A stretch of 8,328 bases of DNA, taken from Actinomycetota bacterium (GTDB lineage Bacteria; Actinomycetota; Acidimicrobiia; Acidimicrobiales; Ilumatobacteraceae). Position 1 is the stretch's first letter. Every line of letters starts with the position of its first letter. The stretch lies in assembly GCA_005800965.1 (NCBI GenBank), contig SYEA01000087.1, positions 1 through 8,328 on the forward strand, read 5' to 3'. Made by a program: the position numbers and the translations under genes. Positions 1 through 6,856 of this stretch are shown here, in pieces. Under the pieces are notes generated by a model. The model made no database searches. It had not been told where the DNA came from and worked only from the letters and a program-made list of their open reading frames with translations.

Positions 1-1346
1 AAGCGGCCAGCAAGTTGCGGATTGAAATCGATTCCATGCCCACCGAAATTGACGTAGTGGAACGCCGCATCATGCAATTGCAGATTGAAAAAGTGGCACT
101 CTCGAAAGAAACTGACGCTGCCAGCAAGGATCGCCTCGGGGCACTAGACATCGAATTGTCCGAATTGACCGAACAGTCGGTGGGCATGAAGCAACGCTGG
201 GAGGCCGAGAAGCAAGGCATCAGTGCAGTGCGCACATTGAAAGAAGAGTTAGAAGTGCTTCGTCAGCAAGCCGACCGAGAATCCGACCTGGAGAAAAAAG
301 CCGAATTGATGTACGGACGAATTCCGGAACTTGAACGGCGTATCAGCGATGCAACGGCTAATGCTTCGGCTCCGTCCGATCATGAGCGCATGCTCAAAGA
401 AGAAGTAGACGCCCAAGACATCGCCGAAGTAGTGGCCAAGTGGACGGGCATTCCCGTAACACGGTTACTCGAGGGCGAACTTCACAAGCTGGTGCACCTC
501 GAAGAACTGCTGCATCAGCGTGTGATTGGCCAGGACGCAGCCGTCACGGTGGTGGCGAATGCAATTCGTCGCAGTCGAGCCGGGTTGTCTGACCCCAATC
601 GACCGATTGGTTCGTTCATGTTTCTTGGGCCAACCGGTGTGGGCAAGACCGAGCTGGCGCGGGCGCTGGCGTCGTATTTGTTCGATGACGAAAAAGCCAT
701 GGTGCGCATCGACATGGGCGAGTATTCAGAGAAGCATTCAGTAAGTCGTTTGGTTGGTGCGCCCCCTGGGTATGTCGGCTACAACGAGGGTGGTCAATTG
801 ACCGAGGCGGTGCGTCGTCGGCCGTACAGCGTGGTGTTGTTAGACGAAATCGAAAAGGCTCACCCGGAGGTGTTCAACATCTTGTTGCAGGTGCTTGATG
901 ACGGCCGTCTCACCGATGGCCAGGGGCGCACGGTGGATTTCACCAACACGATCTTGATCATGACAAGCAACCTGCCGGTGGAACCAATCGAGTATTTCAA
1001 ACCGGAATTTGTGAACCGCATCGACGAGATTGTGCGCTTCGCTGCATTAACGCGTGACGACCTTGGCGCGATTGTCGAGATTCAGTTGCAGCACCTGATT
1101 GATCGACTCGCCGAACGACGCATCACGTTGGCGGTCACGCCAGCAGCACGGGTTGCACTCGGCGAACGAGGGTACGACGCCGATTTTGGTGCACGCCCAC
1201 TGAAGCGGCTCATTCAGCGCACCATCGCCGACCCGGCGGCACTGCTATTGCTAGAAGGCAAAGTGTCAGAAACCGCTGGCAACGGCATGATCATCGTGGA
1301 TTTGGTGAATGGGGAATTCTCCGTCAACCCGTCTGACGCAGGCTAA
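1..1346 (+). CDS. clpB: ATP-dependent disaggregase ClpB, 5' end cut off by the window
   Basis: ClpB is the cytoplasmic AAA+ Hsp100 chaperone that pulls proteins out of aggregates together with DnaK/DnaJ/GrpE. The reading frame is open from position 3 with no stop, so the gene begins upstream; the TTG at 15 is an internal codon, not the start. What remains runs from just after the first AAA+ domain (the conserved IEIDSMPTEID stretch) through a full coiled-coil middle domain (about 50-400), then the KWTGIPV linker (from about 438), the second AAA+ domain and the C-terminal domain. The second Walker A, GPTGVGKTE, is at 627-653; Walker B, VVLLDE, at 831-848; the GYVGYNEGG pore loop lies between them. 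The C-terminal GARPLKRLIQ motif (sensor 2 arginine) is intact. Only seven residues (975-995) separate sensor-1 TSNL from FKPEF, fewer than in the E. coli or mycobacterial proteins as I recall them. The first AAA+ domain and N-domain are not visible. Confidence 0.96.
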   Translation, partial: AASKLRIEIDSMPTEIDVVERRIMQLQIEKVALSKETDAASKDRLGALDIELSELTEQSVGMKQRWEAEKQGISAVRTLKEELEVLRQQADRESDLEKKAELMYGRIPELERRISDATANASAPSDHERMLKEEVDAQDIAEVVAKWTGIPVTRLLEGELHKLVHLEELLHQRVIGQDAAVTVVANAIRRSRAGLSDPNRPIGSFMFLGPTGVGKTELARALASYLFDDEKAMVRIDMGEYSEKHSVSRLVGAPPGYVGYNEGGQLTEAVRRRPYSVVLLDEIEKAHPEVFNILLQVLDDGRLTDGQGRTVDFTNTILIMTSNLPVEPIEYFKPEFVNRIDEIVRFAALTRDDLGAIVEIQLQHLIDRLAERRITLAVTPAARVALGERGYDADFGARPLKRLIQRTIADPAALLLLEGKVSETAGNGMIIVDLVNGEFSVNPSDAG

Positions 1347-1348
1347 TT

Positions 1349-1360
1349 AGCCGCACGGCT
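1349..1360. terminator. small inverted repeat between convergent clpB and hisD-like gene
   Basis: AGCC-GCAC-GGCT forms a 4 bp stem with a 4 nt loop (5 bp if the inner G-C is paired, leaving a 2 nt loop). It lies in the 20 bp gap between the two stop codons. Its position fits a shared bidirectional terminator, but the stem is short and neither side has a clear T-run, so this is a weak candidate. Confidence 0.25.
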
Positions 1361-1366
1361 GTGGTG

Positions 1367-2692
1367 TTATTCGAATCGTTGTCGTAGGGCATTGCCGTGC
1401 GCCGCAAAACCCTCATGATCAGCCAGGGCCGTAATGGTTGAGCTCATGCGCCGCAAGGCTGCATTCGATGCAGCAGCAATTGCAGTGGTTTTCAAAAATG
1501 CCGCCACGGTAATACCCGACGAGACCGCAGCAAAACCGCTTGTCGGTAATGCCGCTGGGCAACCGAGCACAAAGTTGGCGGCTGAAAACGGTGTGTCTTG
1601 GCCGACGAGAATCTCGCCGGCATTGTTGATTTGCGCCACGAGATCATCGGCACGGGGCCGCTGAATCGCAAGCTGCAAGTGTTCGGGGGCGAACGCGTTG
1701 ACCACATCGCATGCTTCGCTCAACGATGCGGTGAGCAATGCGCCACCATTCACGCCAAGAGCTGCGCGCGCTGCAGTGGCGCGCACAGAGGGTAGTCGTG
1801 CAATGAGGTGATCAAGCTCGCGATCAATTGCATCAATCACGTCACGGTTGGTTGCCACCAACAACACGGTGGAGTCTTCGCCGTGTTCGGCTTCGATTAA
1901 CAAATCAAGCGCAGCACGTTGAGCATCGGTGGACTCGTCGGCGACCATCATGCTTTCAGTCGGGCCCAGCACCATCATCGTGGCAACCCCATGACGCTGA
2001 AGTTCGACTTGGGCTGCAGTTACGGCCGGGCTGCCGGGGCCGACGATTTTTCGTACAGAGTTGATGGTGGCGGTACCAAAGCCGAGTGCGGCGAGCCCAG
2101 CCGGGCCGTTGGCGCGGTACACCTCGTTGATGCCCAGCAAGCGACACACCACGAGTACGGCTGGGTCAACGCGTCCTGCGCCGTCGGGCAAGGGCGGCAC
2201 CATCACTGCTATGCGCGGCACCCCAGCGACGATGGCTGGCACGCCCAACTGATACGCAACGGATGGATAACTTGCTTTGCCACCTGGCACGAAAAGACCA
2301 ACGGAGGTGATTGGCGTGATTTTCTCGCCGACCTGCGTGCCGGGTGAAATTTCCAACGACCAGTCCGTCATTCGAGCCCGGACCGCTTCGTTAAATCGGC
2401 GAACATGATCGATTGCATCGACCAATGCCGTGTGCACTTCCTTGCTTACCTCTGCCGACATGAGTTCGTCGGCACCGACTCGAAGTTGGTCGGGCCGCAG
2501 TGACACACCGTCGAAGTGCAGTGTGGCTTCACAAACAGCCGCATCGCCACGTTGGCGAACATCATCAAGCAGGGCGATGATGTCGGCACGCAGCGACGGT
2601 GTGAGCACGTCATCAAGGGAGCGATCGGTCAATGCGCGACGCTCATTTCGACTCATGGTCGCCCATTCACGGCGGCGCAGTACAGCGTTCAC
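1367..2692 (-). CDS. hisD: histidinol dehydrogenase family protein with altered zinc site
   Basis: The 441-residue protein matches the HisD family over its full length; classical HisD is a zinc-dependent enzyme that oxidises L-histidinol to L-histidine in two NAD-dependent steps. Visible landmarks are VGLFVPGG at 131-138, KIVGPG at 215-220, GPTESMMVADE at 243-253, the catalytic pair E337-H338 in APEHL, LPTSG at 382-386 and the C-terminal H432. Against E. coli HisD numbering from memory, the metal ligands Q259/H262/D360/H419 correspond to E267/H270/N373/H432, and substrate-binding H367 (in NHVLPT) corresponds to A380. Two of four ligands and one substrate residue therefore differ. The gene stands alone, not beside other his genes. 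The GTG start at 2692 was chosen because homology begins near residue 4; an ATG at 2656 would remove 12 residues. Neither start has a clear ribosome binding site. It may be a true but divergent HisD or a paralogue acting on another alcohol. Confidence 0.85.
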   Translation of the reverse strand: MNAVLRRREWATMSRNERRALTDRSLDDVLTPSLRADIIALLDDVRQRGDAAVCEATLHFDGVSLRPDQLRVGADELMSAEVSKEVHTALVDAIDHVRRFNEAVRARMTDWSLEISPGTQVGEKITPITSVGLFVPGGKASYPSVAYQLGVPAIVAGVPRIAVMVPPLPDGAGRVDPAVLVVCRLLGINEVYRANGPAGLAALGFGTATINSVRKIVGPGSPAVTAAQVELQRHGVATMMVLGPTESMMVADESTDAQRAALDLLIEAEHGEDSTVLLVATNRDVIDAIDRELDHLIARLPSVRATAARAALGVNGGALLTASLSEACDVVNAFAPEHLQLAIQRPRADDLVAQINNAGEILVGQDTPFSAANFVLGCPAALPTSGFAAVSSGITVAAFLKTTAIAAASNAALRRMSSTITALADHEGFAAHGNALRQRFE

Positions 2693-2787
2693 GTCACGAA
2701 ACTATCGGTGCAGGTGCGGAATCTGGTGCTGATGGAGCGGGACTCCGAGTAGGCTTTTCTAACGTTCCCACAAGCGCAGGAGCGTCA
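2693..2787. other. divergent intergenic region, no recognisable promoter
   Basis: This 95 bp gap separates two divergent start codons and must hold, or lie downstream of, the promoters of the hisD-like gene and the purA operon. I found no convincing -35/-10 pair on either strand. A weak GATAGT lies close to the hisD-like start on the - strand, which might suit a leaderless transcript. No riboswitch-like fold or operator palindrome stood out. The only clear element is the purA ribosome binding site. Confidence 0.5.
2778..2782 (+). promoter_or_regulatory. ribosome binding site of purA
   Basis: AGGAG sits 5 nt before the ATG at 2788. It decides the purA start: the open frame extends upstream to 2632, but that extension overlaps the hisD-like gene, has no family match, and the conserved PurA N-terminus begins at this ATG. 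Confidence 0.8.
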
Positions 2788-4068
2788 ATGCCCGTCACCG
2801 TAGTAGTTGGCACTCAATGGGGTGATGAAGGCAAGGCAAAAGTCATTGACTTGCTGGCTGGCTCGCACAGTCATGTCGTGCGTTATCAGGGTGGCCACAA
2901 TGCCGGACACACGGTGGTGGTTGGTGATCAGCGTTATGCGTTGCAGTTGGTGCCAAGCGGCGTGTTGTATGAAACCGTCGTTCCGGTAATCGGCAACGGT
3001 GTCGTGGTGGACCTGCCGACGTTGTTCGCCGAAATTGACACGCTCGAATCGCGTGGGGTGTCGTGCAAACGTCTGCGAATATCAACGCTGGCGCATCTGA
3101 TTTTTCCGTGGCATCAACGACAAGATGCAATGAGTGAAGCCCTGCGCGGTGATGCCAAACTCGGTACCACCCTGAAGGGCATCGGGCCGGCGTATGCCGA
3201 CAAAGTAAAACGAATCGGCGTGCGAGCCGGCGAAGTGCGCGATCGTGAGCGGTTCCGCGTGGCAGTCAAAGATCGCGCGACGCAAGAGAATGCGTTGTTT
3301 GCTTCGCTTGGTGAGCCGTTGATGGATGTGGATGCAGTGGTCGCGCAGTATGACGAATACGCACAACGACTACTTGCCTATCTTGACGACACGGTCAACA
3401 TGTTGCACGGTGCACTCGAGCGCGGGGCAAATATTTTGCTAGAAGGCGCACAAGCGACGTTCCTTGACATTGATCACGGTACGTATCCGTTTGTGACGTC
3501 ATCTAACCCCACGGCAGGTGGCGCGTGCGCGGGCAGTGGAATTGGCCCGCGCGATATCTCCCGAGTAGTGGGCATCGCCAAGGCGTACACCACGCGGGTG
3601 GGCGCTGGGCCGTTTCCCACCGAGTTGCACGGCGAACTCGGTGACCGAATCGTGGACATCGGCCACGAGTTCGGCACGGTAACCGGGCGTCGTCGTCGAC
3701 CGGGCTGGCTGGATTTGGTGATGCTGCGTCACGCGGTGCGCGTGAACTCGCTTACCGATATTGCACTCACGAAGTTGGATGTGCTCGACGACTTTGACAC
3801 CATTCGAGTGTGCGTTGGTTATCAGCTAGCAGGTCGCGAGTTGCAGGGCTTCCCCGACGATGCTGAGACTTTGGCGCGCGTGGAGTGCGTGTATGTCGAC
3901 ATTCCCGGTTGGAAGCAGTCGTTGCGGGCCTGTCGCCGCGAGGCTGACTTGCCACGAGAAGTGTTGTCCTTACTATCGCTCGTCGAACAACACACCAAGG
4001 TGCCCGTGAGTGTGGTGGGTGTTGGCCCGGAGCGCGATGACGTGGTGTTGCGTGGGGCAAATTCATGA
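2788..4068 (+). CDS. purA: adenylosuccinate synthase
   Basis: PurA joins IMP and aspartate using GTP to make adenylosuccinate, the first committed step from IMP to AMP, in the cytoplasm. The 426-residue product is of normal length (E. coli 432). It has the QWGDEGK loop with catalytic D13, the RYQGGHNAGH stretch with catalytic H41, the family signature GIGPAYADKVKR (131-142), EGAQATFLDIDHGTYP, the TTRVGAGPFPTEL segment, TGRRRRPGWLD carrying the arginines of the aspartate loop, and LTKLDVL for guanine binding. Three normally invariant positions differ: A17 in place of the last glycine of QWGDEGKG, LK at 129-130 in place of GR in TTGRG, and A in GAQAT in place of the usual GAQGT. The ATG start is supported by AGGAG upstream and by homology. 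The stop overlaps the purB start by 4 bp. It is the first gene of the purA-purB-pyrE operon. Confidence 0.96.
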   Translation: MPVTVVVGTQWGDEGKAKVIDLLAGSHSHVVRYQGGHNAGHTVVVGDQRYALQLVPSGVLYETVVPVIGNGVVVDLPTLFAEIDTLESRGVSCKRLRISTLAHLIFPWHQRQDAMSEALRGDAKLGTTLKGIGPAYADKVKRIGVRAGEVRDRERFRVAVKDRATQENALFASLGEPLMDVDAVVAQYDEYAQRLLAYLDDTVNMLHGALERGANILLEGAQATFLDIDHGTYPFVTSSNPTAGGACAGSGIGPRDISRVVGIAKAYTTRVGAGPFPTELHGELGDRIVDIGHEFGTVTGRRRRPGWLDLVMLRHAVRVNSLTDIALTKLDVLDDFDTIRVCVGYQLAGRELQGFPDDAETLARVECVYVDIPGWKQSLRACRREADLPREVLSLLSLVEQHTKVPVSVVGVGPERDDVVLRGANS

Positions 4069-5378
4069 TTGAGCGCTACTCGTTGCCCGATATGGATGCG
4101 TTGTTTAGTGATGTTGCCCGCTTTGGGCGTTATCTCGAAATTGAGTTGCATGCCCTGGATGCGCAAGCGTCGCTCGGGGTGGTGCCGAGTGCAGCTGCCA
4201 TTGCCTGTCGGGCACGAGCGCCACAAGTTGATGCGCAGTTCGTTCAGGCCGTGAGCGAACGTGAGGCGATCACCAACCACGATGTGGCTGCCTTTGTCGA
4301 TGTGGTGCAAGAACACATCGGTGGCGCCGATGCAACTTGGGTGCACCATGGGTTGACTAGCAGTGACGTGGTCGATACGGCGTGGTGTGCGATGTTGCGC
4401 GACGCAGCCGAACTTATCGACGCTTCACTGGGTGAACTCATTTCGGTGTTGGTGCGAGAGGCGCGCGCCCATCGTGACACGCCGATGATTGGTCGCACCC
4501 ACGGAATTCATGCTGAACCCACCACGTTTGGTGCCAAGGTTGCGTTGTGGGCGCTGCAGGTTGATCGCGATCGTCGTCGGATGAAAGCGGCACGCTTCAC
4601 CGTGTCGGTGTGCAAGTTGTCTGGCGCTGTCGGTACGTATAGCAACATCGACCCACGTGTTGAAGAACATGTTGCCCAGGCAATGGGTCTGCGGGCCGTG
4701 CCCGCGACACAAGTAGTGAGCCGCGACCGTCACGCCGAGTTTTTGTCTGCTTGCGCCAGCATCGCCGGCACCGTCGAGATGATCGCAGTCGAACTACGTC
4801 ACCTACAACGCACCGAGGTTTCAGAAGTGCGCGAAGGTTTTGCGGTCGGTCAAAAAGGCAGCTCTGCGATGCCACACAAACGCAATCCGATTTCTGCTGA
4901 AACGTTGTCAGGTTTGAGCCGTGTAGTGCGTGGCAATCTGCAAGCCGGGTTGCAGAATGTGGCGCTGTGGCACGAACGCGACATTTCGCACTCGTCGGTG
5001 GAGCGCATCATCCTTCCCGATACGGCAACCCTTGCGTGTTACATGGTGCGTCGCTTGACTCGGCTCGTTGCCAACTGGGAAGTAGACGTTGCACAGATGC
5101 GCACCAACCTGGATCTGACGAACGGGGCAATTTTCTCGCAGTCAGTGTTGCTGGTCTTGGTCGAAGCAGGCATGTCGCGTGATGTGGCGTACCGTCTGGT
5201 GCAAGAGGCAGCACGACGTGCTCGTGAAACCAATGCTTCACTGCAAGAGGTGTTAGGTGCAATGCCCGAGGTGTCAGAGGTGCTTGACGCCAACGCACTG
5301 GCCAATGCTTTTGATGTGCAGCGAGTGCTGCGTCATGCAGGGCGTGCAGTTGACGCGTTGAGCGACCTTGGCAGTTGA
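4065..5378 (+). CDS. purB: adenylosuccinate lyase
   Basis: PurB is the fumarate-releasing lyase that acts twice in purine synthesis: SAICAR to AICAR, and adenylosuccinate to AMP. The 437-residue protein shows the fumarase/aspartase superfamily regions in order: HHGLTSSDV at 94-102, GRTHGIHAEPTTFG at 143-156 with the conserved histidine H146, and the flexible signature loop GSSAMPHKRNP at 265-275, which carries the catalytic serine. HERDISHSSVERIILPD (303-319) follows and is typical of the PurB branch. No conserved residue appears to be missing. The ATG lies inside the end of purA (ATGA overlap) with no strong independent ribosome binding site, so translation is probably coupled to purA, whose product supplies its substrate. 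The stop overlaps the proposed pyrE start. Confidence 0.97.
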   Translation: MIERYSLPDMDALFSDVARFGRYLEIELHALDAQASLGVVPSAAAIACRARAPQVDAQFVQAVSEREAITNHDVAAFVDVVQEHIGGADATWVHHGLTSSDVVDTAWCAMLRDAAELIDASLGELISVLVREARAHRDTPMIGRTHGIHAEPTTFGAKVALWALQVDRDRRRMKAARFTVSVCKLSGAVGTYSNIDPRVEEHVAQAMGLRAVPATQVVSRDRHAEFLSACASIAGTVEMIAVELRHLQRTEVSEVREGFAVGQKGSSAMPHKRNPISAETLSGLSRVVRGNLQAGLQNVALWHERDISHSSVERIILPDTATLACYMVRRLTRLVANWEVDVAQMRTNLDLTNGAIFSQSVLLVLVEAGMSRDVAYRLVQEAARRARETNASLQEVLGAMPEVSEVLDANALANAFDVQRVLRHAGRAVDALSDLGS

Positions 5379-5953
5379 CGGCTGTGTCGTCGTTGCCTCC
5401 GCTCAGTGATGCACGGCACGCCCTGCGTCAACATGTGTTGGCACATTCGCTGAAAACAGGAAACTTCACGCTCAAATCTGGTCGCACGAGTAGTTGGTTT
5501 TTGGATACCAAGCAAACAGCGTGTCGCTCTGACGGCATTCTGTTGGTTGCTGATGTCGCGTTGGCGTTGCTACCAGCCAACGTGACGGCAATCGGTGGCT
5601 TGACGATGGGGGCCGACCCCGTGGCGTTTGGCATTGCCGCAATTGCTGCTAGTCGTGGAAGAACACTGCGCAGTTTTAGTGTGCGCAAAGAATCCAAGGA
5701 TCATGGTGTGACCGGGCGTATCGCTGGCGCGCTGCAGCCAGGTGACAAAGTCGCAATCGTGGAAGACACGGTCACACGGGGAGCATCAATCTTTGAAGCG
5801 GTCGAAGCGGTGCGCACGTTCGGCGCACACCCCGTGTTCATCACGGTGATCGTGGATCGTGGTGGCACTTGCGCCGAGATGGCACGCGCCGCCAACATCG
5901 CGTATCAACCGATGCTCACCGCCCCCGAACTGGGCTACGACTACAACACGTAG
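5375..5953 (+). CDS. pyrE: orotate phosphoribosyltransferase
   Basis: PyrE transfers ribose-5-phosphate from PRPP to orotate, giving OMP in pyrimidine synthesis. The 192-residue product has the family features: FTLKSGRTSSWFLD near residue 31, the GGLTMGADP loop at 74-82, the catalytic loop RKESKDHG at 104-111 with its lysines and histidine, and the PRPP motif VAIVEDTVTRGAS at 126-138 with the ED pair. The start is uncertain: a TTG at 5375 gives a 4 bp overlap with purB (TTGA), while a GTG at 5384 would shorten the protein by three residues; neither has a good ribosome binding site. I prefer the TTG for its coupling geometry. As the last gene of the purA-purB operon it places a pyrimidine enzyme with purine enzymes; both pathways draw on PRPP and aspartate. 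Confidence 0.94.
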   Translation: MTAVSSLPPLSDARHALRQHVLAHSLKTGNFTLKSGRTSSWFLDTKQTACRSDGILLVADVALALLPANVTAIGGLTMGADPVAFGIAAIAASRGRTLRSFSVRKESKDHGVTGRIAGALQPGDKVAIVEDTVTRGASIFEAVEAVRTFGAHPVFITVIVDRGGTCAEMARAANIAYQPMLTAPELGYDYNT

Positions 5954-5969
5954 GGCGGTGTTTACCGCC
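5954..5969. terminator. hairpin between convergent pyrE and methyltransferase gene
   Basis: GGCGGT (5954-5959), loop GTTT, ACCGCC (5964-5969) forms a perfect 6 bp GC-rich stem. It begins directly after the pyrE stop codon and contains the methyltransferase stop codon (5962-5964) in the loop and first stem base. The site suits a bidirectional terminator between convergent operons. The sequence after it has only scattered T on the + side (CTTGGTTG), so intrinsic termination may be weak. Confidence 0.45.
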
Positions 5970-6834
5970 GCTTGGTTGCGTGAACAACGAAACACGATGC
6001 AGAGACGAGGCCGCGCCAGTCAGTAGGAATCTCGCGTTCCGACGACAACTCATAAAACAGTTGCTGATGGGTATGTTCAAAGATTGGGGGTAGCGCATGA
6101 AAGTGGTAGTAGTAAAGACCAGTCAGCACTAGTCCGTTCGGAATCAACAACTCCGCTTCCACCGTGAGCGGATTATGAAGTTTTGATCGAATATTGCGCT
6201 CGTCAACGTTCTCAAAGAGTTTGTTGACATCAAGCTTTGGAAATCGTGCTGCAAAAAACTTGATTAATTCATTGCGCACCTTTCCTTCGGTGGCCTGGAT
6301 CGGGTAAATCTCTTTGAGCAGAAAGTCCGCACTGTATTCATTCAATGAACACAGGGAAAAAAGTTGATTTCGCAAACTGAATATGACGGCACCATCATCG
6401 CGAACCTGCTCTGTGAGCACCCGAATCGTTGTAGATGTATCTGATGTGTAGTACACCGAACCGAGGCCAACGATTGCGTCGAAAGGCTTTCCGATTGGAT
6501 TCGTGAATTTGTCAAGGTCACCTTCAAAAACCCGAGTCGGAGAATGATTTGCTGATGCAAGACGTTGACGGGTGGCAGCAACCATGTCAGTCGATCTATC
6601 AAATCCGTAGGCGTCGTAGCCGGAATCAAGCAAAGTTACGAGTGGCACGCCACTACCGCAGCCAGCGTCAAGAACGGTGGTTGGGCGAAGCGCCGAAAGT
6701 AGATCTTGGAAGATTCTCAGGCGGTAAACATGATCGGGATAGCGACCCGCATCATGCGAGTAATTTTGTTCGTAAGTTGCTGCTTCCTTACCAAATGCTT
6801 CAAAGGCTTCCTCGGAGGCTTGACCAGAACGCAC
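5962..6834 (-). CDS. class I SAM-dependent methyltransferase, substrate unknown
   Basis: The 290-residue product (from the GTG at 6834) has a Rossmann-type methyltransferase fold. Motif I, VLDAGCGSG, is at about 54-62, followed by the acidic residue of motif II in YGFDRS (D79), an EGDLDKF segment and the FDAIVGLGSVYY motif IV region. The C-terminal half (from about residue 145) is rich in aromatic residues, including GLYYYHFHALPP, and looks like a substrate-binding part; it does not point to a known acceptor. The frame is open up to 6999, but that would overlap the upstream gene by 143 bp. GTG at 6834 lies 22 nt past the DUF4910 stop and fits where homologous folds begin; TTG at 6876, with GAGG 12-13 nt upstream, is an alternative. 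Its base composition is low in GC, like the DUF4910 gene with which it is probably co-transcribed. That pairing suggests small-molecule or glycan modification, which is inference. Confidence 0.85.
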   Translation of the reverse strand: MRSGQASEEAFEAFGKEAATYEQNYSHDAGRYPDHVYRLRIFQDLLSALRPTTVLDAGCGSGVPLVTLLDSGYDAYGFDRSTDMVAATRQRLASANHSPTRVFEGDLDKFTNPIGKPFDAIVGLGSVYYTSDTSTTIRVLTEQVRDDGAVIFSLRNQLFSLCSLNEYSADFLLKEIYPIQATEGKVRNELIKFFAARFPKLDVNKLFENVDERNIRSKLHNPLTVEAELLIPNGLVLTGLYYYHFHALPPIFEHTHQQLFYELSSEREIPTDWRGLVSASCFVVHATKRR

Positions 6835-6856
6835 AAAACAAGCGTAATTGACGCGA

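Noticed and set aside
1919..2347. Open + strand frame of 142 codons inside the hisD-like gene
   Set aside because: It is antisense to a well-conserved gene, has no recognisable motif, and is typical of high-GC shadow frames.
2632..2787. Upstream extension of the purA frame to an earlier start
   Set aside because: It overlaps the divergent hisD-like gene, has no family match, and the ATG at 2788 has a good AGGAG and the conserved PurA N-terminus.
3822..4349. Open - strand frame of 175 codons across the purA/purB junction
   Set aside because: Both genes on the other strand are clearly conserved there; composition and lack of motifs mark it as a shadow.
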